The notes under the pieces were generated by a model. It did not search any database. It was not told where the DNA came from and worked only from the letters and a program-made list of their open reading frames with translations. This document shows positions 1 to 11,222 of a stretch of DNA of 64,000 bases, piece after piece. The DNA comes from Mesaphorura yosii (lineage: Eukaryota > Arthropoda > Collembola > Poduromorpha > Tullbergiidae), in the NCBI GenBank assembly GCA_009869945.1, contig WIXG01000286.1, positions 1-64,000 on the forward strand. Direction: 5' to 3'. The position numbers were made by a program, and so were the translations under genes. Numbering within the stretch: the stretch's first letter is position 1; every line of letters begins with the position of its first letter.

Positions 1-523
1 AAGCACTCCCCTTAACGTTCTCAGCAATTCGCTGGATGATGGACGCAATTCGATTGGCAACTGAGTCGCTGGAGCCTTCGGCAGTGGCAGTGTCGGTTGC
101 AGGCGCCTTTTCAGGTGCATCTGATAGAGTTTCGGTTTGGCTCTTATCGGAGGCGGGTAACGCCAGCGATGAATCCGCGATCGCCACTATTTTAGTTGGT
201 TCGTCGCTGTCGCCGTCACGGTCGCTGGGTGCAGTTGGACTGGTAACTTCATTTTCCACGGCGCTTACGGGTAAAGTGTCCGTCCGAGCGTCGTGTTCGT
301 TTGTAGCTGTCGTAGAGGGAGTGGCAGTGTTCTTATCACTGTCACTGTTAGCGACGACAGCATCCTTCTCCTCCTCCTCTGTACCCTTCTCAGAGCCTTG
401 AGAGGAGTCTGCTGAGGAGTCCGCTACAGAGGTGCTTGGTCCATAGTGTTGCTTGAGGTGCTCAAAAAATGCAAACTGGTCCTTAAACCTTTCTAGACAA
501 AGATCACACTTGAAACTCGACAT
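1..523 (-). CDS. C2H2 zinc-finger protein, N-terminal part (gene runs off left edge)
   Basis: An uninterrupted reading frame starts at an ATG at 523-521 and stays open for 174 codons to the window edge, so only the N-terminus is present. Residues 4-26 form one C2H2 finger beginning FKCDLC, with ligands C6, C9, H22 and H26 (C-x2-C-x12-H-x3-H). The remainder is low-complexity, rich in Ser, Thr, Glu, Asp and Ala, including a Glu run after residue 45, and looks disordered. A single N-terminal finger followed by an acidic disordered region suggests a nucleic-acid-binding or adaptor protein, but no family is recognised. No splice donor is needed within the visible part. The opposite-strand frame at 36-401 is a shadow of this gene. 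Confidence 0.75.
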   Translation of the reverse strand, partial: MSSFKCDLCLERFKDQFAFFEHLKQHYGPSTSVADSSADSSQGSEKGTEEEEKDAVVANSDSDKNTATPSTTATNEHDARTDTLPVSAVENEVTSPTAPSDRDGDSDEPTKIVAIADSSLALPASDKSQTETLSDAPEKAPATDTATAEGSSDSVANRIASIIQRIAENVKGSA

Positions 524-744
524 TATTCACATTTTTGCAGAGCAGACGAATCAATGCTAATTATGTATGAGTCTGATAATCTGTCACTTCCACTCCACGT
601 GCCGACGAATCTCGATTTTGCTTCGACTTCATCAGCCACAGAAACTTCCTACAGCTCTTATCAGTTATCAAGTTCCGTTACCGACCGATAATTGTGATTA
701 TCAGAGGAAGTTTACAATTCGAATAGAAATCCTGTAATAAAATT

Positions 745-764
745 ATGCATGCATGCATGCATGC
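745..764. repeat. ATGC tetranucleotide microsatellite
   Basis: Five perfect copies of ATGC, about 220 bp upstream of the start codon of the left-edge zinc-finger gene. The unit is self-complementary when shifted, so the tract is palindromic. Confidence 0.85.
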
Positions 765-3700
765 GATGAAATGCAGGAATCGGAATAAGAATTCAGCAAT
801 TTATTGAATTTATGTGCAGTTTAATTATTTTATTAATTGCATGTGACATTAAGATTGGCAGCGCTGATTGCTGGTTGCAGATCCCGTTAAAAACTTCCTC
901 ATGAAGCGCCGTGATCGTGATCACAAATTTAATCTTCAGCAACAAAGCAGTGCAGTGGTCGTAGTAAATATTATTGTGGATTACAAACCTAAAAATGTGA
1001 CACGGACAAGCAGAGTAGTCAAATCAGACTGGTCTCTGTTCACCGAACTCACTCGCTCGGTCGTAAAACCAACGCCTTTCTCTGCTCTCTGCATTCTCGA
1101 GGTACACGATTTTGCAACTGCTCAACTGCACGAGCACGTGATTGCACGCCGGCTACTCTTGAATACGGCCGAGCCGAGAGCGCAGCTGAACAAAGAAAAA
1201 GTCGAAGAATGATTATTATTGATTGCCCACCGAAATCGAAGGAAAATAACTTTAAATTACTGGCATCCTGTAATTAAATGTGTCCACATTGAATTCTGTG
1301 TGAAATGAAATGGCAATCTTACGGCTTAACGATTTATTTTCGATCTTTTTCATTAAACAATAAGAATGAGCAACTCAATTGATTCCAGCGTTCTAGTGTT
1401 TCTCCGGGCAGGGTCATGAAAGATTGGAACTCGCATTGGCCATGGCCTGGCGTTGGCGGAAATAGTTGCAAAATTCTCGGGATATTTGATTCATCTGTTT
1501 GTTTGATAGTTTCTCATTTGTTTGTTAACTTTTACAATATCAGCTTTCATGCCATGAGCTAATTAGCCCGTCAATAGCAATAAAGTTCCTATCAAGCCGT
1601 TTCCTATAAAGTCTAGTGGGTCATGTATTCATTGGCCCTTGCATGATTTTCTTGCAACACTTCTGTGGTTGGCTTGTTGATATTCACTTGCAACGCAAGA
1701 AGTGGCGTGGGTGCAGCGAAAATGAAAACATAAACATGGCATATTTTACTTTGATTCAGTGACTGTGAACTGTGAAACGTGAACTGTACTGCCCAAATGC
1801 GAAATGCGAGCTCCAGCTCGACACGAGTTTGTCTTGGGATAAGGCGTGCTGTATCTGGGAAGTGGAAAAGTAATATGCAGGATCGATCGGTTCCAGCTGA
1901 AACTCTGCTCAACTCGAACTTTCTTTGCTCTGCTTTACTCCTCCGTGCAGTCAGCCACCTTTTACGGTGTACCAACTCTCAACTCTGTGCTCAAATCCGA
2001 GTGAGTTCAGCACCAGCAAAGCAAGCACCAACTACTGACTTGAAACTTGACTTGAAAGTAGACTGACGAGGACGTTCGTAAGCTAGCTGTGTACGAATTT
2101 GTAGCATTTAGCATGCAAACAGATGGAAAATGATTGGTTTGGTTCAGACATCGCACTGAGCGAGCGACAAGCGAAATGCGGTCGTTATATGAGAAATTAT
2201 ACGAATGTGTTGCTTTCATTTGGGATTTGCGACTGGCGATTTGCGATCATTTTAAAGTCCATACTTCTATTACTTACCTGCACAATGCCTACTTTTATTT
2301 GGGTGCGTGCACTTTTTTCTCGCACAAGACTCGAGACTGTGAAAACAAATTGCAGATACGAAAACGAAATCGCGAAAGGTGTATTGCCTGCGTTGCGTGT
2401 GTGAATAGCAAGCAAGATAAACTTTCTTAATACTGTCGCCTTGCTTAACCCCTGCCACTGCTTGCTTTCACGCTCAGCTATTTTTGCACGTTAAATCCCG
2501 TCCCGTGAAGAAAGCTTCTCAGGAAAAGTAAAGTAATGCAGATGAAGACGAAGACAGAGACACGGACGTCTCTTTCAAGTTTCTTACACACTCTCCCATT
2601 CGCTGCGAGCTGATGAAGACGGCTTGCTAGACTTGATTTCGTATAGGAAAAGGTGTTTTGTATACAAAGGATGTAATGTAATATGCAATCAGGGAAACAG
2701 CGTACGCGTACATTTCTCGTTCGCATGATTGCACCGCACAAACTTGTAACTTTGTACCGCGCTTTACTTTGCTTTTGCTCTCACATCATTTGAATCACTT
2801 TGCAACAGAAAAACTGAGAAAGCAAAAGCAAGAGCAAAGAAGAAATCGGAAGCTGTTTCTCAACTCAACTCAGCGTCTTGGTATGGCTTGGCTTGGATTT
2901 GCTCAACGCTGTAAACTATGCCACACTTTTCAGTGCCAAGTCAGAGAAAGAACGCAAGAAAGAAAGAAAGCAGCAAGAAGCATGGCATGGCGAGGCGACT
3001 CAAGGTTTTGACATGCACTGGTAATAATAACACCACCTTCTCCTTCGTTCCTCATTTATAAGTCTCAAACTCTCACAGGCCAAGTTGCCAAGCCAAGCCA
3101 TTCAGCGGCCGTGACGCTTGTACACGAGAACATTTTGGGTTTTTCGTATTCGTTCTCTTTTTCACTTTACCAGGCTGGAACTCGCGAGGAAAGTTCAGTT
3201 TGGTTCCAAGTCTCAGGCAAAGTGGACGTGCAGTGCAGCTGAGCAGCGAATCTGCAGCAGGTTAGCCTCACACTTTCTTTCAGTTTGCCAAAAAGAATCT
3301 CAGAGACGAAACGAAAATATCTGCTTTCTCCTTCAGTAACACTAAAGCAAAAGCAACTTGACCCTATTCCCGTTTCGGCAAAAGTCGGAGCAGAATTAAA
3401 ACATCAAGTTCTCTTGATTTGATTGAGAAACACAAAATTACTGGTGTGCGGACCCAAAATTCCAAAAATTCACCGTCGTCGTCGTTTTTCTACGAAAAGT
3501 ATCGCAAACCGACTAGCGAATGCAGCAGTCAGTCATCCAACAGCGCGACACATGTGACGCATGCATTATAAACGAGGGGTCAGGTAGTTCTCGTGTGTCG
3601 TGTGCATCTCTTTGATTTGAGAGTGCATATAAGAGTGCAGTTAAAGTGGCGCTGTGACAGTTGTTTATTGAATATTTAAGACTGCGTGCTGTTTGTATTT

Positions 3701-3790
3701 GTGTTTTATTTATCAACGAGAATTGGGAATCGAATTACGGCAGGAACCGAATCGAACAAGCACGCGCCTACTCTTCAGAGCAATTATACC

Positions 3791-3828
3791 TCATCTCACG
3801 AGTCGCTCATCTCACGAGTCGCTCATCT
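3791..3828. repeat. 16-bp tandem duplication
   Basis: The unit TCATCTCACGAGTCGC occurs twice in a row, followed by a partial third copy TCATCT. A short recent slippage or duplication in noncoding DNA. Confidence 0.8.
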
Positions 3829-5807
3829 GGCCAGTTAATTAAGGGCCGAGTTTGAGAAGTAATGACCCCTTAATCAACTGAAGAAAAGAGAAGAGAAGAA
3901 ATCAGGAGAGAAGGTGATCGGGCGAAGCAGCGTATAAACAGCTCAGCACGCTTCATCTTCATCTTTCATCGGTCTATCATTAACCTTAATTGAATTTCTG
4001 CTGAGAGCAACAACAGCGAAAGCTAGAGCAAGACGGACGAGAGCGGGCCTCTTGCTCTCGAAACTCGAAGAGCTAACTGGAAGAAAAACGGAAAAGACTC
4101 ATAAATAAAGACAAAGAGTACTTTCTTATTTCTTTTCACTGTGCCGGAGGCTTCCAGCCAAGAAACACGAAACAGCTCGTATCGACCGTGCCTTGATGGT
4201 CCAACTCAGCTTTCAAAAGTTAAGTCAAAGTGGCATGAAAGCGAGGAATAACATGACAAGTGCGGAAGGCAAAGTTCAAAGTGTGTTTGTGTTGCTGTGA
4301 AGTACGAATGCGAGTTGTGATTGCGAGCTTCTTCGGTCGAGAGATCACTCCGACTCGATAAATAATTAATACAATTACTCCAATGGTTCATGTAAGTGTT
4401 TTAATTTGATTTTCCTCCAGCAATCAGCAAACAAAAAACACCGGCGAAACGTCAACGTCAAGAGCGGAGGAGAAAACAAGCAGTGCAAAATTAAAAGCGG
4501 TCCGCGTACGAGCGCTCGTTGACTTTTAACCTTTTCGGCCGGCCGGTCATTATTTCGCGAAGGAGCGCTTCAAGCGTCAAGCGCCCGTGTCCCCGTTTAA
4601 TGGGTTCCTGTTATTTTGGCCTTCATTATTAATAATTGATCTCTGCTGCTGTAATCTTCCACTTTTACTAGCTGTCCTGGCCCAGTTCACTATTGCTGCT
4701 GTGTCGTTTTCTGCTTTGACTGTCTGTCTTCCACCACCACAGAACATAATCATAATGGAATTAAGTACGATGACGATAATAAGAATCATTGCCTTCGCTT
4801 TCGCTGCAGCTGTGGCGAAAAGTAGCTGTAGCTTCATCATTCATGCCTGCCTACATGTGTGCCTTCTCGGATATCATGACAAAAGACAGATGGCTTTAAT
4901 ATCAGGCACATTAAAAGTAGAGGGCCGGAATTAGTGCGGTTACTTCGTTGCATTGCGAGTTTCATCATAAAACCAGGATTAATGACCCGCAAGATACAAA
5001 AACAGAAAACACAAACATACACGAATACACGAAGATACGAGGCTCGGCCCAGTGCCGTTTTATTGTCATTGGGTTTTATGGCGATGGGAAATGGCGCAGG
5101 CATCTTCCTCGCGAGACACGACAGCCGTGCCGACACGCTGTAAAAACAGACAGAAAGGGTATAACTGTTAATGCGGTCATAAAATTTCGACCCATTGAAA
5201 TAATATTTGCGAGAGTTGATCAGGACGAGCGCCGGACAATTTTCTCGCGCCGTACGAAGGCATTGTAGCGACGCACTCTTTTATTGCAAACCAGTTGGGA
5301 CATTTTTTATGTGTGTGTGGACGAAAGACGAAATGCGAGCAGATGACTCTTCTCAGATTGCATTTCATACAAGACACAAATGTGAAAGCAGTTTGAATAT
5401 AATGAGGGATAATTTCGCCACAGATATTTTATTCCCTGAAAACTCTGACGGCCACTTTTACCAGAGAAAATTGCTACCTTTTCGTTTGTTTTGTAGTGAA
5501 AGCGAATCGCGAACTTTTCAGAACCGTCTAAAAGTTTTTGTGTGCGTTTTTGTATGCAGAGGAAGAAAGAATGAAATAAGATTGGAATCGCAGAAGTTTG
5601 AGTGTATAATTAAACGGAAAGCTCCTCAAAGGTGGAATTTTGGCTATGTGTGCCAAACATAAGAATAATTATTATTGAACCACAAAGACACATAGGCGGC
5701 CCGGCTTCAATTCCATTTCCGTGTAAGAAGCAGTGCAATAAAATATTCATACTCCTCTTAATGTGGAATCAGCGAAGCAAATATCAAGATTGTCAGTATA
5801 GCCAGCC

Positions 5808-6431
5808 CACTGGCCAAAATTGGTCAAAACCACTCATCTCCCGCTGGCCAAATTTAAAAATTATTAAGCACAGTACATATAAAGTGTATTTATTTTGGTT
5901 TTACTTTCCTACAAACCCAAGCGGCATTGCAGATAAAATCCCTGTCTGTTCCTCGAGTGCACAAGAACTCTAAAGTACTTTGTAATTTAATGCATTGGAA
6001 TAATTGTGAGAATCGGGATTGATTGAGTTAGGCTAAAGTCTAATTCGCCCTCATAAGCGTACCAGCGCCGGGCAAATTCCGTGTCAGTGCCGTCTCTCGC
6101 TGCAGGGACTCTCAGTAACGGGTGTTCCGCAAATAAACTATACTTTGATTTCGTTCTGGGTTTAGAACAGGCAATACGTTCGGCCAGCAGCTATTTGTGC
6201 TAAATTCAACCTGCCTGCAACAATGATGCAGCAGCATCTTTAAAAAATGAACTACAAATAGTTCTCACTTGTGGTGAAAGTATTACCGTTTGATACATGA
6301 TTCAAAATTTAAAAGTACTTCTGTTATTAACTTCTTTTCCAAATACACTATTGGCTTATTATGTACTCTGCGGTATCATTTCTGCCATTTTGGCCAATTT
6401 TGTCCATTTTGGCCAATTTCAGCCACTGGCC
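5808..6431. mobile_element. Non-autonomous DNA element with ~85-90 bp inverted repeats
   Basis: The left arm (about 5808-5891) and the right arm (about 6341-6431) are imperfect reverse complements. Shared anchors are CACTGGCC at the outer end, AAATTGG followed by a second TGGCCAAA, then GCACAGTACATA (5868-5879) against GCAGAGTACATA (reverse of 6360-6371), and AGTGTATTT at the inner end. The outer and middle anchors are 60 bp apart in both arms, which argues against chance. The roughly 450-bp interior has no coding frame. This fits a MITE or foldback element. No clear target-site duplication was found, so the superfamily is unassigned and the outer limits are approximate. Confidence 0.5.
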
Positions 6432-9400
6432 AGTTCAAAATTCGAGAGAGTGGCGAAATTGACAATCCTGACAAATAGCAAATAAAAATGGTACCATGTA
6501 CTGGCAGAAGAAGAAAAGAAATCAACGGCGGAAAGCAGAAAACAAAGCACGGCGTGAAAATAAAATGTTGGGCCACAGCCACAGCATAGAAAAACACGAT
6601 CGAAGATATAATGGCAATAACGTAGTAACCAAATCGAGTAATTCGAGCCCGGTACTTCACGCACTTCACTTCACGTCGAGTAAAAGTAGAAATTTCTAGC
6701 ATGAGCATCATTGCATGTTCTTTCTGAAGACCCGTGAATTGTTGTTGTGCCCGCCCGCGCAGGTAAAGACCTTGAAATTCATCTTTGAAAGCTGCTGCTG
6801 TTGTAGTGAATCTTGATCAAGACAGATCAGAATCTCGATCATTACTCACAGAAATACTTTCCACGGAATGGAAAACATAGGTTGCACATATTTTTCATAT
6901 TCTGTAAGCCGCAGTTCGCAAATCACAGCTCGCAAGTTTGCTCAACCAGAAAACAAAATGTCGCACCAGAGAGCCAGGCTGGCCACTTTCGGCCGCGGTG
7001 CATCCGAGTGGAATGGCACGCAATTTATTTTATAGGCAATTCTCAGCTTACGTATTCGGAATTTTTCACGGCGCAGTTGCTCGGACGCAAACTTCCTGAA
7101 CTCTAACGAAGGGTTTGCAAGCTGTGGCAGGCGGGCGCGGATTCGTGTCATCGGATGTGGTGAGATTGAAGGAATTGCAATGATTTTGTTTCCGGAGTAT
7201 TAGATAAGATCAAAAGTTTGTTCCTCTACTGTTGCACTTGGTTGCTTCCTTTGAAATCATGGAGAGGTTTGCTCGCTTTGCTTTGCATCGGCCGAGGACA
7301 AAATTGCAGGCAAACAGGCAGGAAATTTGTCACGAATCGTAATAATAACAACTCTGGTTTCTTTTTTAAGATACGTTCCGTACTGCGAGCTCTCCTGAGA
7401 TTTCTACAAAAGTAATTTAAAACGAAATCGTGGCTTGACAGGGCACCTGAAAGAAACGAACGCGAATGAAATGAAAGCAGGAAAGTTGATGGAATTTTTA
7501 AGCCGATGATGCGACGACGCATTGCGAATGCATCTTTTGAACTGAAGATTATTACTTTACTGTTTCCGCAGTTATTTCGAAAGGGGCACTGAATTCATCG
7601 ACTTTGAGGTGCCTTCTCTCGTTTTTTTTTGCAGCTTCAACGTTTTGCATAATTCGCGAAATGAGAAACGGAATCGTCGTGTTCGAGTCCGTCTCTTTCA
7701 ATCCAGTCGCGAATGCACAAATTCGCTGCATTCTCGTGGCCGGTGTTGGTTTCCGCTCGGAAATTAAACTGGATTCGCGCAAGCACGTTTTCGTACATGT
7801 CCGATGCAAACGGAAATATCGATCTGGCGCGCCGCTCCACCGGTCAGCAGCAGCATAGCACCACAGCAAGTATCTCGTGAAATGCAGAAAATGTTTACAG
7901 CAAATTAGCTTTCATGAGAAGTTTGGAGAAAATTGATTCCTTACTCGATTAAGACCAGGAAATTTGTAATTCAGATTTTCGAGCCTCGCGCAAAGACGGG
8001 AAAGATGTGCTTCGCTGCGCTCGTGTAGCTAGCAGCTGGTCCTATAAATATTGATGGAAATGTATTTATTGGCTCCAGACGCAGACTCGACCGCTCGCTT
8101 TCTTAAATCGAATAAGTTTCCTTGTCAAGTTTTTACCGACATCGCTTTAGAGCACGTACGGATGGACGTGAGCAGACAGACGGTGGACTTGACGTGTTTT
8201 CCTGGCTAAATTGGGCCGTGTTATTGTTTCCTTAAAATAAAGCAGACACGGCGCACAGGTCGGAACGGAAATTTATCTGGCACGTGCCAGGCTACCGTCG
8301 CGTTTGTGTTTAACTCCGTCTCGCTTTGCAAAATCCGTCCGTCGAATTCATTCGTTTTACGCATTCCATGCACTAAATTGCTTCGTACTGCGTGCAGTAT
8401 TGATTTAGATGGTCTCGTTTTATTTATTTGCAGTTTGTGAGTGTGCACAAAATACACAAAATAATAACAGCAGTTTGCGGGCTGAACGGGATAAGCAATA
8501 AACTCGTCTCGTTCCGCGCGCGCCTGCGACATTTCGAGCATCATGTTTGCTTTGCCTTTTCCGTTATGACCGGCGACCCAACATCACAATGGAGATTTAT
8601 TTTCGTAAAACTCTTTTACCAGGCATGACACTCGTGTGGCGTAGCATTGCATTATCTCCGTCAGAATTCACATGTTTCCACTTCGAAGCGGATGCGCGAT
8701 GCGCCGTCGTGTCGTAGTTGTCACTGATGTTTCTATTCTCCGCGTGCGCTGCGCGTAATTTCGTATTCTGTTCGTTTTTCCTGCTTACTTTCACTCGGTG
8801 ACAAGCGTTTTTATCCACGCGCACAGGTTGCTGCTTGCTCGATGAGTGAGAGTGAAAGCGAACTCGATTTAATTTTGCATGTCAGCAAAAAGCTTGTGCG
8901 TGAAAGTGGGAAACTGGAATTTATCATGTCAGCTTGCTTCTTGCTCGTCGTGCTGTTTGGACTTCCACTTTTTGCAATTCGTAATTTAAGATTCGCCACT
9001 GCTCTTTGTTGTTGCTGCTGCTGCTGTCGTGTCGTGGCGTGTCGTGCGAGGGAATGATTATAGTTCTTCTTTCTTTTGTTTAATTTATGACTGAAGTCGA
9101 ATTAACTCATTGAGTCTGTCTCACGCTAATTACGGCACGGAAAAAGCGAGCCACGGACATGAGATCGTTCGCGGAATTAGAGGACCCACAGCATAAGAAA
9201 AGGACAATGACACGAAACCGACTGTAGCAGCGAGCGATGAACAAAGAAAGAGAAAGGTAATGTTCAGAAATAAATCCACTCAGTGAAAAACGGAGGATTT
9301 AGCGTTTGGCTTCTGCTGCTGATTGAATTTAATTTGAAACCTTTGAAGCAGTCGTCATTCCTGTCTGATCTCCAGTCCGGTTCGTGCAGTAGGAGAAATT

Positions 9401-11222
9401 TAGCAATAAGCAATAAGCTCCATTACAGAGTTGTCTGAGTTGACGGATAAGATGAGCTGCACTAAAATTAGATTGGTTTGCGCGCTCTCGAGTCATTTCT
9501 GATCTGGCCTGGCTGTATTTATTGATTTTCGGCTTTACTCCACTTTTTACTCGATGGTGACAGCACATTTCACATCAAGACTGAAAAATATTACAACAAT
9601 AACGGCGGTAGTAACGGGGTCAAAGAGAAAAGCTAATATTTTCACCGTCCGGCTAGCTCACTTCGGGGCTCTTTCATGCTGATGTTACTATCTTCCAAAA
9701 GCACTCGGCACAAAATATTTACTTGCTGGACACGAAGAGCTTGCAGCTTTAAAAAATTCTTCGCGACTCTACGCGATATCATCGAATGATATCGACGAGA
9801 GATACGAGTTTGCTATTTGCAGGCTCGCCTTCGATCGTGAGATGAGAAAGAAGAAAGACGGGCGCCGTTCGCTCTTTCTGACTGAGTTTCTGAGTCCCAG
9901 TGAGACAAGACAAAGTTATGAAATTTTAAAATATCTCTCCAAACTTTCGCAATCAAATCCCAACAGACAAATGCCAAAGTCAAGTCAAGGCATCGTAAAC
10001 TTGGTTTGGAAGCGTGCGTGCTTATGAAGTGGCAGGATTGAACTTGAAACCTTTCTTGCAAACTTTCGCTGTTCATGAAAGAGCAGTCAATTAAAAGCTA
10101 ATTAATTACAGTAAAGCTGGAAGGCAGTGCCTCCAATGGTCGTTGCTTAGATGGCACAATCTTAATTAGAATGAGGAGATTGTGACGTATGACGCGAATG
10201 CTGCTATCCGATTCTCAGTGAAAGGAAGAAGTTGAGGAAACGCAACGCTGCCGTTGTCCGGAAAACAAACTAAAGCAGTGCGATAGAAAGAGAATCTCGG
10301 GGTTCTGATTAATCGAGCCGGAGAGGCCTGTACCACTGATGATTACGGAGGAATTAGACTTCTCGCCTTTCTCAGGCAGACTGGACCATTACTCATTACT
10401 TTGCAGTTTTAGTGCGCAGTAAAACATTTGAGTATGGCCAGGAATTAGTGCACAGAACCTCCCCGAGCAAATACACAAAATAGCAACTAGCAAGCACAAA
10501 TTTCTTTTTAAATTAATCACACTTTTTCTTCCTTGGCTCGTGTTGCTCTGCGTACAAGCGTGAATAATGCGCCAATCGCACATCGCGTACGGGCAGCGAG
10601 AAAAGAGAAAAGGGAAACTTTACTTTGTAATTTAGCAAACGGCACGGAGCGAGTTGAAATAAAGTAAATATTACCCACATTACTGCACAGAAGCAGAGTA
10701 GGCCGAGAGATGTGCTACGTATTTGCTTGCTATTATTGTTATGCTCGATAGTGTGCCAGACAGAAGATAATTATTCTCTCGCCAACGCATGCCTGAAAGG
10801 TCGGCCGAATTTCTTTCTCCGGTGTGCAAACTCCTCGTTTCTTGTTTCTGGTATCTCATCGTCTTTGCCTTTCGCCAATCTTCTTCCTCGAGCGCAATAA
10901 TAAACATTTCGAAAAACACGCGGCGGATGTAACTTACACGAGCCGTATTGATTTTATCCCTTCTACGAGCTCCATTAATTAGAGTGCACAACCTGGAATC
11001 TGAGTCTCGTTTAGCCAGCAGCGTCGACTCAGCTTCTATTTGCATTATTCGCTGCTCGGCCAGCAAATCTGGCGTGGCGTTAATTACACGAGATGCACAA
11101 AAGCAAGAGCAGGAATGCAGGTTGATTCTGATTCCCCGAGACTTTGGCATGTCGCAGGTTACTGGAGGTTTGTTATTTTTCACTTTCTGTCCGCAGGTGG
11201 AACCCACAATGCCGAGGAAGAA

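Larger units (their letters stand above)
524..11198. other. Gene-poor stretch upstream of the WS/DGAT-like gene
   Basis: About 10.7 kb with many short frames but none with domain content or convincing splice structure. It probably holds the promoter of the left-edge zinc-finger gene and the promoter and 5' untranslated exon(s) of the WS/DGAT-like gene, whose first recognised exon begins with a 3' splice site at 11198. Visible items are a short ATGC microsatellite (745-764), a 16-bp tandem duplication (3791-3828) and an inverted-repeat element (about 5808-6431), listed separately. Confidence 0.6.

Noticed and set aside
4577-4840. Minus-strand 87-residue frame with an ATG and a signal-like hydrophobic start
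   Set aside because: No splice context, no homologue recognised, and the tail is composition-driven (Gln/Asn). Isolated in a desert; one such frame in 11 kb is expected by chance.
8842-9057. Plus-strand frame MSESESELDLIL with a poly-Cys end
   Set aside because: The Cys run is a TGC trinucleotide repeat; no domain, and nothing supports translation.
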